Source: CAJBNH01 sp964447285
GTDB taxonomy: Bacteria; Myxococcota_A; UBA9042
Length of the DNA: 64,000 nucleotides
NCBI GenBank assembly: GCA_964447285.1
Contig: CAYURO010000005.1
Coordinates: 62,001 to 126,000 of the forward strand
Reading direction: 5' to 3'
Part shown: one piece after another, positions 52,058 through 63,300 of the stretch
How the letters are laid out: each line of letters begins with the position of its first letter
How positions within the stretch are numbered: position 1 is the stretch's first letter
Position numbers and translations under genes: made by a program
The notes under the pieces: model-generated
Databases searched by the model: none
What the model was told of the DNA's origin: nothing
Seen by the model: the letters and a program-made list of their open reading frames with translations, nothing else

Positions 52058-53836
52058 CTAGGGCCCGCAGAGCGCCGCTTGCCGCTCCGCCGACGGACCG
52101 GTCACGAACACCTGGCCCACCGCGTCGAGCACATCATCTTCGGCGCTGACGCTGAGTTGTCCGCCCGCCAGCAGTGCACCGGTCGGAAGGGGCGCTGCCG
52201 CCATGCCAAAGGTGGGCTGACCCAAGCTGCCGATGGTGACGGTCAGCACCACGGTGGCGGAGGTCACGTCCACAGACGGTTCGATGAGGGTGAACGTGTC
52301 GAGGATGCACTCGCCGACGGTCGCGCAGACGCCGGTGACGTCCATCGGAGCGACCAAACCGCCTGCGAACAGGATGTGACCGCTGGGCAGCCGGATCGCT
52401 ACCGTGCCCAGACCCGCCCGCAAGACCGAGCCACCCAGATCGACCGGCTTGATCTCGGCCGACTTGGAGGCGCGGCTGACGACGACGACGTAGGTGGGGG
52501 CATTCTCGCTGCGGATCGGCTGGGCGTACGGCAGGCCGCCTGCGACAAGGAAAGCCAGTGTGTCCGCGGAGCTGGCGAGGACCACGGCGACCGGACCGAT
52601 GGTGGCCAAGTTCGCATCGGCCAGAATCGCTGCGTCCCCGGTGATCGACAGGGCCTTGCCGACCGTGCCGGCAGGCTCCAGCACTTCGCCCAAGTCCGAA
52701 ACCGCCTTGGACGCGTTGCCACCCCAGACCACGACCGTGCCGTCGGGGAATTTGAGCAGCGCCGGGCGTGCGCGCGCGGCCGCGAGGGTCACGCCCACGC
52801 TCTGCACCGCGACGCCTGCCGCCACGTCGGTCAGGTTCGGCAGGCGGCTCGCTTGGGCCAGCGGCGCTCCTGTATCGCTGACGCCGCCCGCAAACAGGAT
52901 CTCTGACCCGAGGTGAATCGATGAGCTGAGCGGTCGCGCGCCGACGCCGATGTCCGCATTCGACTGGGTGGACTGGCCTGCATCGCTCAGATCGACCACT
53001 TCGGCCGCGATCGCAGGGCTCGCCTCGTCCACTTTGCCGGGGGCCATCAGGGGGGAGGGCAGCGTGGTCGAGCCGAACAACTTGACCGACGTCACGCCGC
53101 CAGCCACGAGCACGCGGCGGATGCTGGGGTCGGCGGCCAGCGGGGGCAGGGCGTGGACGTGGGGCTGAATGCGTCCGACGAGCAGGCTGGGGGCCGGGCG
53201 GAAGGCGCCCAGCCGGTAGTCGTAGACGTCGACGTCGCTAGAGGCGGTGCCGCTCTTGTCTGCGGCGGACCACTCCATGATGCCACCCGCGACGACGGCG
53301 TGACCGTCGAACAACGCAGCCGCCCCTGCCAGACTGCGAGCGCCCTTCAAGGTCGCGGAGCCGCCGGGGCCTCCCGTGCAAGCCAACTGCGCGACAGGGG
53401 CCAGGAAGACCCGCGCCACGCTCTCCACCTGATCGACGACCGCGACGTCGTTGGTTCGTCCGGAGTAGACGACCTTGTGAGACGCGTTGCAGCCGAACAA
53501 CTCGAGGTCCATGTCCTGGCCGACCGCAAGGCCGGTCAGCAGCCACGAACCTTTGCCCTGCACCGTGCTCTTGGACACCTTGAACGTCTCTTGCGTCTGG
53601 TCTGGCCGGGTCAACACGGCGGCCAGCGTCGTCACTGCAGCAGGCACCACCCCTTGACCGTTGGTGGTGGCAGCACAGCCTTGCGAGGTCAGGCTGGCGA
53701 ACCACAGCTCCAGGCCGCTGTTGGCCACCGCGGCCGGCTCCGACTCTGCACAGCCGACAAGCAGCATGGCAGTGGTCAGGCACGCGGCCGGAAAGAGGTG
53801 TCGCGCGAGGAAGTTCGACTTGGCTTGGCCGTTCAT
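52058..53836 (-). CDS. Kelch-like beta-propeller lipoprotein
   Basis: Predicted lipoprotein of 592 residues. The lipobox LLVGC places the Cys near residue 29. Residues ~140-590 contain repeated blades with the kelch-like pattern of two glycines after hydrophobic strands (AVVAGGIMEW, VLVAGGVTSV, ILFAGGVSDT, VVVWGGNASK, LVAGGLPYAQ, ILFAGGLVAP, ALLAGGQLSV), about seven blades, so a closed propeller is likely. The first ~110 mature residues are a separate small beta domain with two Cys. ATG 53836 has GGGAGG upstream. It is transcribed with lipA and divergent from rseP. Confidence 0.78.
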   Translation of the reverse strand: MNGQAKSNFLARHLFPAACLTTAMLLVGCAESEPAAVANSGLELWFASLTSQGCAATTNGQGVVPAAVTTLAAVLTRPDQTQETFKVSKSTVQGKGSWLLTGLAVGQDMDLELFGCNASHKVVYSGRTNDVAVVDQVESVARVFLAPVAQLACTGGPGGSATLKGARSLAGAAALFDGHAVVAGGIMEWSAADKSGTASSDVDVYDYRLGAFRPAPSLLVGRIQPHVHALPPLAADPSIRRVLVAGGVTSVKLFGSTTLPSPLMAPGKVDEASPAIAAEVVDLSDAGQSTQSNADIGVGARPLSSSIHLGSEILFAGGVSDTGAPLAQASRLPNLTDVAAGVAVQSVGVTLAAARARPALLKFPDGTVVVWGGNASKAVSDLGEVLEPAGTVGKALSITGDAAILADANLATIGPVAVVLASSADTLAFLVAGGLPYAQPIRSENAPTYVVVVSRASKSAEIKPVDLGGSVLRAGLGTVAIRLPSGHILFAGGLVAPMDVTGVCATVGECILDTFTLIEPSVDVTSATVVLTVTIGSLGQPTFGMAAAPLPTGALLAGGQLSVSAEDDVLDAVGQVFVTGPSAERQAALCGP

Positions 53837-54056
53837 GTGCCTCCCGTGCAGCTTGGGTAGAATCCAAGGCTTTGCGCGTCGCTTGGGCGTGCGCAGAGTC
53901 TGGCGGTGTCTACTCCTTCCCTCACCCGCCTGCAACGCGCGTCATTGTGGACCGAGGATGCCGCGAGCGACAAGCGTCCGGTGGACGGATCGTCGTTTGG
54001 CCAGCCGGTTACCTGTGTCTGCCGGCGGCCGGGAATGCGCCCGCCGCCAAATGCGC

Positions 54057-54062
54057 TATACT
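54057..54062 (+). promoter_or_regulatory. Candidate rseP -10 box
   Basis: TATACT, a near-consensus -10, lies 56 bases before the rseP ATG in the ~280-base divergent gap. No matching -35 is seen at the right distance, so an activator or another sigma factor may be needed. Confidence 0.35.
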
Positions 54063-54117
54063 GCTTCATCCCCTACAGGCCCCCGATTCAGGGTGCCGAG
54101 CGCCCCGACGGAGAGGC

Positions 54118-55977
54118 ATGTTCCTGCTCTACTTTCTGGCCCTGTTGGTTCCGCTGGTCCTGTTCCACGAGTTTGGGCACTACCTGGCTGCCCGGCTCAT
54201 GGGCGTCAAGGTGCTTGCATTCGCTGTGGGCTTCGGTCCCGTCGTTTGGAAGTGGCAGCGCGGCCCGACGGAGTTCTCCGTGCGTCTTCTGCCGTTGGGT
54301 GGATTTGTGCGCATGCAGGGGGACGACTCCATGGCGCCGACGGACCCTTCGGTGGCCGCCGACCCCGCGTCGTTCCACAACAAACCGGTGTGGCGCCGGG
54401 CGGTGATCGTGGCTGCGGGCCCCATCGCCAACATCCTGTTGCCGCTGCCCATTCTGTTCATTGGCGCCCTTGCGCTGGACGGTCAGGTGGTGTCGGCCCG
54501 GGTCGGTACCGTCGAGCCTGGGTTGCCCGCGGCAGAGGCGGGTCTGCAGACCGGAGACCGCATCGTCGAGATCGCTGGCGAGCCGGTGCTGACCTTCGAC
54601 CGACTGCAGCAGCTTGTGTCGGAGCGCCCCGGCGTCCCGACGCCGGTCGTCTATGAGCGCGAAGGCCTGCGTCACACAACGGAATTGACGCCCGTCGCGC
54701 ACCGCGAAGTCCAAGTGGCCGAGCTTGGTCTGGTCGATCAGGTTGGACGGATCGGCGTGCGGCCCATGGCGCAGTCGTCGGTCGTTGCAGTCGAGCCGGG
54801 CTCGCCGGCCTGGCAGGCGGGGTTGCGGCCGGGTGACCGGATCGTACGCGTGGACGGCCGAGAGACCCCACGATACTACGAGATGCGAGCGGCATTGGCG
54901 CAGGCCCTGCGGGGGGGCAAGCCGGTCGAACTCTGGGTCAAGTCGTTGCGGAGCCGCGTCGCTGTGGTCCGTGCCGCCCTGGCGGACGCCTACGATTCGC
55001 AGCATCAGGGCCCCGCGCACCTCGTGGCTCTTCCGTCTGGACTTGACGCTGGTCGCATCGGCCTGTCGCCGGCCGACTTGGTGGTCGGTCCGGTCGAGAA
55101 GGGGACGCCTGCGGACACTCAGGCGGGGCTGCGGCCCGGCGACCAGATCCTCAGCATCGGCGGGGCCCCCACCCGCAGCTTTCTGGACGTGCTGCAGCGT
55201 CTGAGCAAGCCGTACGATGACGTGCGGGTCGATCCCGAAAGCCGCGGGCTGTCGACCCCGGAGCTGGTCGCGCGGATGCGTGCAGCACTTTCCCAGCCCC
55301 ACCCGTTGCTCGTTCGCCATGTGTTCGCACCGGACGATCTGGGCGGGCTGCGCGAGGTGGTGGCCGGTCGCAAGGCACCCGCGAACGGGCTCGAGAAGGC
55401 ATTGCTCGCTTCTCGGGATCCCCAAGCCGTGCTTGCTGCGGGCTTCATCGACACGCAGATTTCGCTCACGTTGCGGGTTGTGCTGGACGCTGAGGAGCGG
55501 CCGTCGCTGTCGTTCGGTGCAAACCCCGCGCAATCGTACGAGCTTCCTGAGTTGATCGACAACCCCGCGCCGGTCCTCCATGCGGTCAACAAGACCGCAG
55601 CGGAGATGAAACGGGCGCTCAACGTCACCGTCCTGACGGTTGCCGGTCTGTTGCGGGGCCATGTGCCGGTCAAGGAAGTTGGCGGACCGATTTTCATGGC
55701 CCAGTTGGCGTCCAAGACGGCAGAGCTTGGCGCGGGATTCTTCTTTCACCTGATGGTCTGGATCAGTATCAACCTTGCGATCCTCAACTTGTTTCCGATT
55801 CCGCTCGTCGACGGCGGCCACCTGCTCTTCCTGGCCATCGAGGCTGTCAAGCGCAAGCCGGTCAGCCTGCGAACGCGCCAGATCGCGGCCTACGTCGGCA
55901 TGAGCCTGTTGGGCCTCTTGTTCGTGGTCGTGATGAAGAACGACGTGCAGCGACTGATTGCGACGCTGACCCAGTAG
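54118..55977 (+). CDS. rseP: Site-2 protease RseP with three PDZ domains
   Basis: Intramembrane zinc protease of 619 residues that cuts anti-sigma factors or remnant signal peptides within the membrane. The HExxH motif is HEFGH (17-21) in the first membrane helix; the third ligand is in NLFPIPLVDGGH near residue 560. Three PDZ-like segments are visible in the periplasmic part: EPGLPAAEAGLQTGDRIVEI (~140), EPGSPAWQAGLRPGDRIVRV (~225) and GTPADTQAGLRPGDQILSI (~330). E. coli RseP (450 residues) has two. A further ~120-residue segment separates the third PDZ from the last helices. ATG 54118 follows GGAGAGG. Confidence 0.93.
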   Translation: MFLLYFLALLVPLVLFHEFGHYLAARLMGVKVLAFAVGFGPVVWKWQRGPTEFSVRLLPLGGFVRMQGDDSMAPTDPSVAADPASFHNKPVWRRAVIVAAGPIANILLPLPILFIGALALDGQVVSARVGTVEPGLPAAEAGLQTGDRIVEIAGEPVLTFDRLQQLVSERPGVPTPVVYEREGLRHTTELTPVAHREVQVAELGLVDQVGRIGVRPMAQSSVVAVEPGSPAWQAGLRPGDRIVRVDGRETPRYYEMRAALAQALRGGKPVELWVKSLRSRVAVVRAALADAYDSQHQGPAHLVALPSGLDAGRIGLSPADLVVGPVEKGTPADTQAGLRPGDQILSIGGAPTRSFLDVLQRLSKPYDDVRVDPESRGLSTPELVARMRAALSQPHPLLVRHVFAPDDLGGLREVVAGRKAPANGLEKALLASRDPQAVLAAGFIDTQISLTLRVVLDAEERPSLSFGANPAQSYELPELIDNPAPVLHAVNKTAAEMKRALNVTVLTVAGLLRGHVPVKEVGGPIFMAQLASKTAELGAGFFFHLMVWISINLAILNLFPIPLVDGGHLLFLAIEAVKRKPVSLRTRQIAAYVGMSLLGLLFVVVMKNDVQRLIATLTQ

Positions 55978-56022
55978 GTCGAGTCTTCCCCCTGCCGCGC
56001 CCTCGGCCCAGAGGAAAACCTA

Positions 56023-56769
56023 TTGAAACTGCTAGCTTTAACCACATCGACGCCATGGCACGGCGCAGCCCTCTTCGTCGACGGCCAACCCATCGCCGAC
56101 TGCCTGCAGCACGCCGGTCGCGGCGAGCCTCGACCGCTCACGGCGATGGTCTGGCAGTTGTTGGCGGAGGCCGGGTTGCAGTCGGCGGACCTCGAGGCGA
56201 TCGCTTGCGACGTGGGGCCAGGCTCGTTCACCGGCTTGCGTCAGGGCATCGCCACGGCACGGGCACTCGCTTGGGCCCACCGCATTCCGGCGGTTGCCAT
56301 TGGCTCGCTGGAGGCGATGGCACTGCAAGCGCGCGAGCAGGGTTGGTCCGGCCCCCTCTGCGTGGCTCTGCCGGCGCGATCGGGGCTCTCGTTTGTTGGC
56401 TGGTCAACTCGTCCCGGCGTTCTGACCGAACGGTTGTTGGCGGACGGAGAGGCCGAGGAGTTCTGGGCGAAGTGCGCCTTAGGGGCCGGTGCTGCGTGGG
56501 AGCCTGTCGGCGTTGTCGGATCGCCGTTGGCGAGCGGAACTCCCGGGCGCTTGGCGGTCGAAGGCATTTGGACCCCAGATCGCGTCTCAGACATCGCGGA
56601 ACCGCCCTACCCCTTGGCGCAACGGGTGGGCGCGATCGCGCTAACTCGCTTCCCGGACGCCTTTCGGACCGCCTTGGAGTTGGTTCCCAGCTATCTGTCA
56701 GCAAGTGAGGCGGAGGTCGCGGCGGGGTACCTCGTCGCCGATCTGCCCATGCCATCCCGACCGGGCTGA
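56023..56769 (+). CDS. tsaB: tRNA t6A factor TsaB
   Basis: TsaB (YeaZ), 248 residues, the scaffold that binds TsaD and is needed to put threonylcarbamoyl on A37 of ANN-decoding tRNAs. It has the ASKHA fold start LLALTTSTPWHGAAL, the family motif GPGSFTGLR (65-73), and RQGIATARALAWA. Length matches. It starts with TTG at 56023 after GAGGAAA. It follows rseP by 45 bases on the same strand. TsaD and TsaE are not in the window. Confidence 0.9.
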   Translation: MKLLALTTSTPWHGAALFVDGQPIADCLQHAGRGEPRPLTAMVWQLLAEAGLQSADLEAIACDVGPGSFTGLRQGIATARALAWAHRIPAVAIGSLEAMALQAREQGWSGPLCVALPARSGLSFVGWSTRPGVLTERLLADGEAEEFWAKCALGAGAAWEPVGVVGSPLASGTPGRLAVEGIWTPDRVSDIAEPPYPLAQRVGAIALTRFPDAFRTALELVPSYLSASEAEVAAGYLVADLPMPSRPG

Positions 56770-56959
56770 TCAACGTCGGCGAGGCTGTTTCCGTCCGACG
56801 CGCGGCGGTCCAGCCTTGCCTTGCCCGAGCCCATCCGGCAGAATCCAGCATTCCTCGCGCGCTGCACCACACCGAATCGTCCTCTTGGGGACGGGTCACG
56901 TGGAGTGGAGTACTGCGACGGGGCGAGTCTGCCGACGCGGAAACTCAAACGCGCCGGAG

Positions 56960-57277
56960 ATGTGTAGACTGTTGGGGAGGTTGTCCTTGGTCGATCGGGA
57001 TCTGCAAGTTCGTTACGCACTGCACCCGCAGCTGGCGCATCGCGCGGTCGGACCCGAAGTGTTTTTGGTCACGGACGACCGCGCATTTCATCGGCTCTCC
57101 TCGTCCACATCGGTGGAATTGTTTGAGAAGATGAAGCAAGGGAAGTGCCGCCGCGACGAACTTGTGGCGACGCTGACCGAACGATACGAAGTCTCGCCCG
57201 AGCGGGCCGCCGAGGATGTCGATGCCTTCCTGCAAATGCTGTTGGAACGCCTCGTCATCGTCAGCTTGGCCGATTAG
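56960..57277 (+). CDS. PqqD-like (RiPP recognition element) protein
   Basis: Small protein of 105 residues of the PqqD type, a winged-helix fold that binds leader peptides of ribosomally made peptides. Seen: VRYALHPQLAHRAVGPEVFLVTDD at the start (read in parts), a central helix SVELFEKMKQGKCRRDELVATL, and ERYEVSPERAAEDVDAFLQMLL. No radical-SAM, precursor peptide or transporter gene is adjacent, so it is either a stand-alone RRE or part of a cluster encoded elsewhere. The ATG at 56960 has GGAG too close; a TTG at 56987 with GGGAGG 7 bases upstream may be the true start. Confidence 0.8.
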   Translation: MCRLLGRLSLVDRDLQVRYALHPQLAHRAVGPEVFLVTDDRAFHRLSSSTSVELFEKMKQGKCRRDELVATLTERYEVSPERAAEDVDAFLQMLLERLVIVSLAD

Positions 57278-57314
57278 AGCAGTGGCTCCGCGACGGGAGT
57301 TGGGAGGAAGGCAA

Positions 57315-60300
57315 ATGGCTATCGCTCGTGGGCTACGACCTGCCCTGTTGATCGCAGCTGTCGTCACCTTTTCGGTCGGCTGCTCAGACCAGCGTGTGGC
57401 GGGCCCCCCGACGTGGGATGGCTGCGTAGGGGACGCTTGCCTCCCGGGCGATGTCACGGACACCGACCTGCCGGGTGACGTGACAGATACGACGCCTGCG
57501 CCGACGATCGCCTTGTCGATCGAGACGGGCAAGGGCATGGCGCTCGAGGGTTCGGTCTCCTCGGTGGTCCTGACGTTTGAAGACGACAAGTACCCGGGCG
57601 TCGATGCCCTTGGCGTGCAGGTCGACGTCATCGCTACGACCACCAACGTTCCCGACGGCACCATGGTTGAGTTGTTGGTGGACGGCAAGAAGAGCGGGCT
57701 GTCCGCTCCGGTCGTATCCAACGAAGCCCGGTTCCTCGAGCTCGATGTGCCGTGTCAGGACGCCCTCAGCGTCGGCGTGCGCGTCACGGTCGGCGAAGCT
57801 GTTGCCGAAGAGGCCAAGTCCGTCGGTCTGGTCTGCCAGAACGGCTGCAAGGCTGCGCTGCAGCTCGAGCCTGGCTGCCTGACGGTCGACGACGACCCGG
57901 TCGCTCCTGGGTTCCAGGCGTCTTTCGTCGTCACGACGGAGACGCCGGATTGCACCCACGCGTTCATCGGGTATGTTGATGCCGACGGAAACGTGGGGCA
58001 GTCGTCCAAGGTCGCCTTGTTCCAAGGGCAGTCAGCGCCAATTCAAGTCACCTTGGCGGCGGAAGCCACGGGGCTCGTCGCTCAGACCGTCGAGCTCGTC
58101 GCGAACGTCATCGATGAGTCCCAGCCCGCGCGGCCAGTCGGCCAGTCGTCGAAGGCCACGCTGACCCTGACGACCGAGGCACCCGTCATCGACATCAGCC
58201 AGCCCACGCCGGGCCAGTTGACTCTTGCAGACGACACGAATCCGGCGCAGCCCGGCGTTCAGGCGGACCTTGTCGCTACGGCCACGACCATGACGCCGTT
58301 TGACGTCAATGCGATCTCGCTCTCGATCGATGGCACCCAAGTTGCGGCGACCACGCTGCAGGTCAACGGCGCGTTCACGTTCCCGCTTTCCTTCGAGACG
58401 ACCAAGACGTACAGCGTCTCCATCACGGCGACCAATGGTTGCGGTCTGCAGTCGACCAAGGACGTCGCCTACACGGTCTTCACCAGCCAGTCGGCGATCG
58501 TCATTCAGGACCCCGTGCCGGGCCAGACCCTGCTGGCGAAGAACGACCAAGACCCCGCGACGCCGTCGCTGTACGAGACCTCGGTCGTTGTCGGCCTGCA
58601 GCAGGGCGCAGTGAACGCCAAGATCTCGGTGTTTTGCCGCAAGTTTGGCGAGGGCTTCCCTTACGGCAACGACCCGGTCGGCTCCTTCGTCTACACGGAC
58701 ACGCAGGCCAGCACGGTCACCGTCCCCGTCGCCCTGGACTCCGACCTGCTGGGCAACCAGGTCACTTGTCGGGCCAAGGATGACGCGCCGAATCCGTCAG
58801 CCTCTCCAGAGGTTTCGTTCGTCCTCGCCTTGCCGCCCCCTTGCCTGACCGTCCTCTCTCCGGCCGGAGCCAGCATCGCCACCAAGCCCCAGATCGATAT
58901 CGCAGCATCGACCGACCACCTCGACGGCGCTGTCGTGTCGGCCACGCTCGCCGCTCAGGACGGAAGCGCGACCTACGGGCCATTCCCGCTCGGCAAAGCA
59001 AAAGCGGGCTTGCTTGTCACCCCGCTGTCCCTATTGGTCGGCAATCCGCCGCAGTTGCTGCCGGACGGGATCTACGTTCTGCAGCTCAACGCGACCGACG
59101 AGTTTGGCAACCTCGCGTCCGATTCCGCTTGCAGCGACACGAGTCGTGTTGTGCAGGTTGACACCCAGGGGCCGGTGGTCGCGATCATCGAGCCTTCCAA
59201 GGTCGTCCTCAACGTCGCAGCCGATGCCGACAGCGCGCCTGCCGTCCCCGGCTTTCAGGTCGACGTCAAGGTCAGTGTCGGGGATGCCATCGACGTCTGC
59301 TTGGAGGCCAACGGCATGGCCATCGGGTGTCAGGACGTCGCCCAAGGCCAAACCGAGGTCACCTTCCCCGGCGTGACCCTGCAGCCCGGCGCGAACACCC
59401 TGCGTCCCACCGGAGTCGACAGCTCTGGCAACCCCAGCTTGCCGAACGACATGACCGTCACGCTCCTCTCCGACCTGCCCAGTGTGGTGTTTACGCTGCC
59501 GGTGCAGCCCGCGTTCACCGCGTTTGACGAGTTGACGTTCGTTGCCAAGGTCACGACCGGTGTTGAAGCCTCCCCGGTCACCGGCGCGCAAACTGAAGTG
59601 TGGGTCAACGGCGCGTTGGTTCCGGTGGCAGTACAGGAGCTTGCGCCGGGTGAGTACACGTTCAAGGTCACCGGGCTCGCCGCGGGAGACACCACCGTCC
59701 AGTTCGGCGCGGCCGTCAGTGCCACCCCAGCGATGAAGGGCTACACCGCGCCGATGGTCGTGACGCGAAAGACCGACCAGCCGGGAATCGCCTTCGTGTT
59801 CCCCGCCACCGGCCAACTGTTCAACCTGGTCAGCGTGGCTTGTACTCCCTTCCTGCCGAACTGCCTGATGTCCACCGACTTGGCGTTGACGAACGTCGAG
59901 GATGGCCGCGACGTCAAAGTGACCGTCACCTGCGCCGGCAAGGCGAAGGACTATCTCGGCAAGTCCAAGGCCAATGCGGCCAAGGTCCCCAACATTTCGC
60001 TGACGGACCGCTCGACCTGTGTCCTCGACGCGACGGTGACCGATGCGGCCGGCCAGAAGGCGCAAGCACAGCCGGTGACGGTGACCGTTGACCGCACGGC
60101 CCCGGTGTTTCTGGCCCTGGCATCGCCCGTGAAGCTGGGCGACTCAGCCACCTTGCTGCTGGCGATGGACGACCTGTTGCCCGACGTCGAGGGGATGCAG
60201 ATCAGCCTGCAGATCAAGGCCACTGGCCTGCCCAAGGATGCGCCGGTCGTCGTCGACGTGTTCAAGGACGATGGGTCCAAGTACGCCTCGTATCCGGCGA

Positions 60301-63300
60301 CGTCCGTGCCCAACATTCTGGACGGTCAGGAGGGCGTGGTTGCGTTTGGCATCGTGACACTGCCCGACGGCTACAAGGTCAAGCTTGTGTTCTCAGGTGC
60401 TGACACGGCCGGCAATCCGGCGACGAAGACGCTGGTGATGCAGGTGCTGAGCGCCGGTGCCGAGATTCGTGTGACTCTGCCGTTGCCGCTGCCTGCCGCG
60501 TCCTGCTCCGTCAAGGCGGACTGTGGTGCCAACGCCGTTTGCGTCAGCGGAACTTGCGCAGTGGCGTGGAACAAGCTCACCGCGAAGTCGATTGGCGTGT
60601 TCACCTACGGCTTGCCCAACGGCTCAGCCCTGCGCATTTGCAGCAACTCGCCCGGCGTGACGGGCGAGGCGTGCGCGACCGCCGGCTACAAGGTCATCGC
60701 GACGGGCAAGATCGAAACCTCAACGGCGGTATTGAATCTCAGCTCGCTGCCTGACGGCCTGTATCACATCATCGCGGAGGGAAGCTTTCTCCCCAGCGTT
60801 CCGTGGACTCCGTCGCTCGTGGCGACGCTGCCCGCCGGACGCGACCGGATGATCCTCCTCGACACGGTCGCACCGACCATCGAGTCCATCGCTCCCCCGT
60901 CCGACCCCAGTGTCCCGGCGCTTTGCCTGTCCAACACGCTGCAGAGCGCGCCCGATCTGGGGCTTGCCGGCGGCAAGTTCGCCTTCCAGGTCACCACCAC
61001 GGGTGACGCCTCTGTCACGGTGCTTGCGGGCACGGTCAAGGGTACGGCGGACACGGTTGCTGGAAAAGCTTCCGTCGTCGTCTCGATCCCCAGCGAAGGC
61101 GAAGTTGCGATCTCTGCTGCGGCTGTCGATGCGGTTGGTAACGTTGGGGAAATGAAGACTCTTCCCAACATGACCGTCAACACGATCGGTCCGAACGGAG
61201 CGTTCGCGTGGCCAAGCAAGGCCAAGGTTTTGGTTGGCGACCCGCTCGATGTTCTGGTGACCAGCAGCGCCACCGACGTCGAGGGTCAGGACGTGACCAT
61301 TCGCGACGGTGGGGCCGTCAAGGCGACGGAGAAGTTTGCTAGTGGCCAGGCCCAGTTCCCGCACGCAAAGGACGGTTTGCTCGCCCAAGGACAGCGCGAA
61401 CTGCAGGCGGACCTGCGTGACGTCTGCGGCAACGTCTCGACCGTTGCGACCAGCCCGGCCAAGGTCGTGGTCGATACCGAACCGCCGCAGCTCGGCATTC
61501 AGGCCCCGACCCCGGGGGCGACGTTCACCGACAACGACGACGCCGCGCCCGCCGTTTCCGGCTATCAGGTCTCCGCTCTGTTCGGCACGGTTGACGCCGA
61601 CTCTTGGACGCTCGAGCTGGGCGACGACTGCGACTCCAGCTTCCTCAACTGCGCCGGCTACGCGAAGGTCGGCAGCGGCAAGGTGCAGAACCCGAATGGC
61701 GTCGAGCCGAAGGTGGATGTCACCATCCCGTTTGGAGCCACCAAGCACTACCTGCTGCGCCTGACCGGCCTGGACATCAACGGCAACAAGACGGTGGCGA
61801 CTCGAGGGTTCGACGTTCAGCTCAGCGGTTGCCTGGTGCTGGTCAAGGGGCTGCCCATCGGCGGCCTGAACACGCAGGCGTGCCCCACCCCGGGACAGAA
61901 CTGCGCCAGCGTGACCCCGACCGTATCTGCGGAGTTCGTCGGACCTTGCGGAACCCCCGACAAGATCGAGCTGCGCAAGGACGGAAGCGTCTTCGCGTCG
62001 GCCGTTCCGTTGAACGACAAGGCGTCGTTCCCCATGTTGGTCAAGGACGGTGACGCGTTCTCCGCCGAGGTCATCGTGTTGGAAGGTGCGACGGTCAAGG
62101 GTTCCTGCGGTGCGGTGGCCGTCAAGGCTGACCTGACCAACCCGACGGTGGCGTTCATCGCCGGCCAAGTGCTCGGCATAGACACCCCGGCGGGATCGAG
62201 TGCGGTCTATGGTCAGCCTGATGACCAGTCGGTTGCCGCGCCCAACCACCAGCTGCATTTGCTGATCGAGGCAAAGGACGCCGGCTTGGCCGGTGGCCAG
62301 CTGTTGGAGCTCAAGCGCAAGGTGGGTCAGACCACAGGCGACCTGCCGCAGGAGTTGGTGAAGCTGCCGCTCACGCTCGACGCGGCGGCGGACCAAATCT
62401 CGGTTCAATTCGCGACGCTCACTGAGGATGCCAGCAACACGATCTCGGCGAAGGTCGCGGATGCCTTGGGCAACACGGCCGTCGCGACGATCACCATCAA
62501 GGTGGACTGGAAGGCTCCGGCCACGGTCGTGCTGGATCCGTTCGCAAGCGGCGACCTGAACCCGCGCCGTCCGCTCGCTCGCGTTTCTTTCACCGCCGTC
62601 GGCGACGACGCGATGACCGGCACGGCAGCCAGCTACGACGTGCGGTACTCGCGCAAGGCGATCACGACCATCGCCGAGTTCGAAGCGGCGTGCGAGGCCA
62701 AGGCCATCCTCGGCGTGCAACTGCCCGTTCCGGCTGAGGCAGGAGTCACGCAGAAGGTCGAGATCTCCGGCCCCGATCCGCGTCCGGCCAGCGACTTGTG
62801 CAAGTTCGCTCCGCTGACCGATGGTGGTATCTCCAAGTATTACTTCGCAATTCGCGCGGTGGATGCTGCTGGCAATCACTCCGGCGTCTCGACGGCCCTT
62901 TCGACAGACGCGCTGCGCTTGCGCTATGTCAAGGTCACGACCGCAGACCCCAAGTACCAGACCGCTGAGTACCGAAACCGCGTCTATGCGGCGGGCGATC
63001 TGAACAGCGACGGTCTGTCCGACTTCGTTGTGGGCGGCGGCGTCGACTTGGATGCGTGCGTTGTCTACGGTCGGCCCTCTGCGGCCGATGGCTCACTCGC
63101 GGATGTGACGTTCGACAGCCTGGTTGGTACGCATCACGTCTGCCTGCCGGGCACAGGGCTTGGCCTTGCCGGCAACACCGCGCTGCAGCCGGGAGACGTC
63201 AACGGCGATGGCATCGACGACTTGGTCATTGGAGCTGGTCAGGGTGTCGGGTTCACCCGCGAGGTGCGCGTGTACTTGGGCCGTGACAAGCAGCTGATCT

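Noticed and set aside
60720..62879. 719-codon minus-strand open frame
   Set aside because: Antisense to the giant Ig-like lipoprotein, which has start, lipobox and repeated modules. The minus-strand product is Arg/Asp/Val-rich and featureless.
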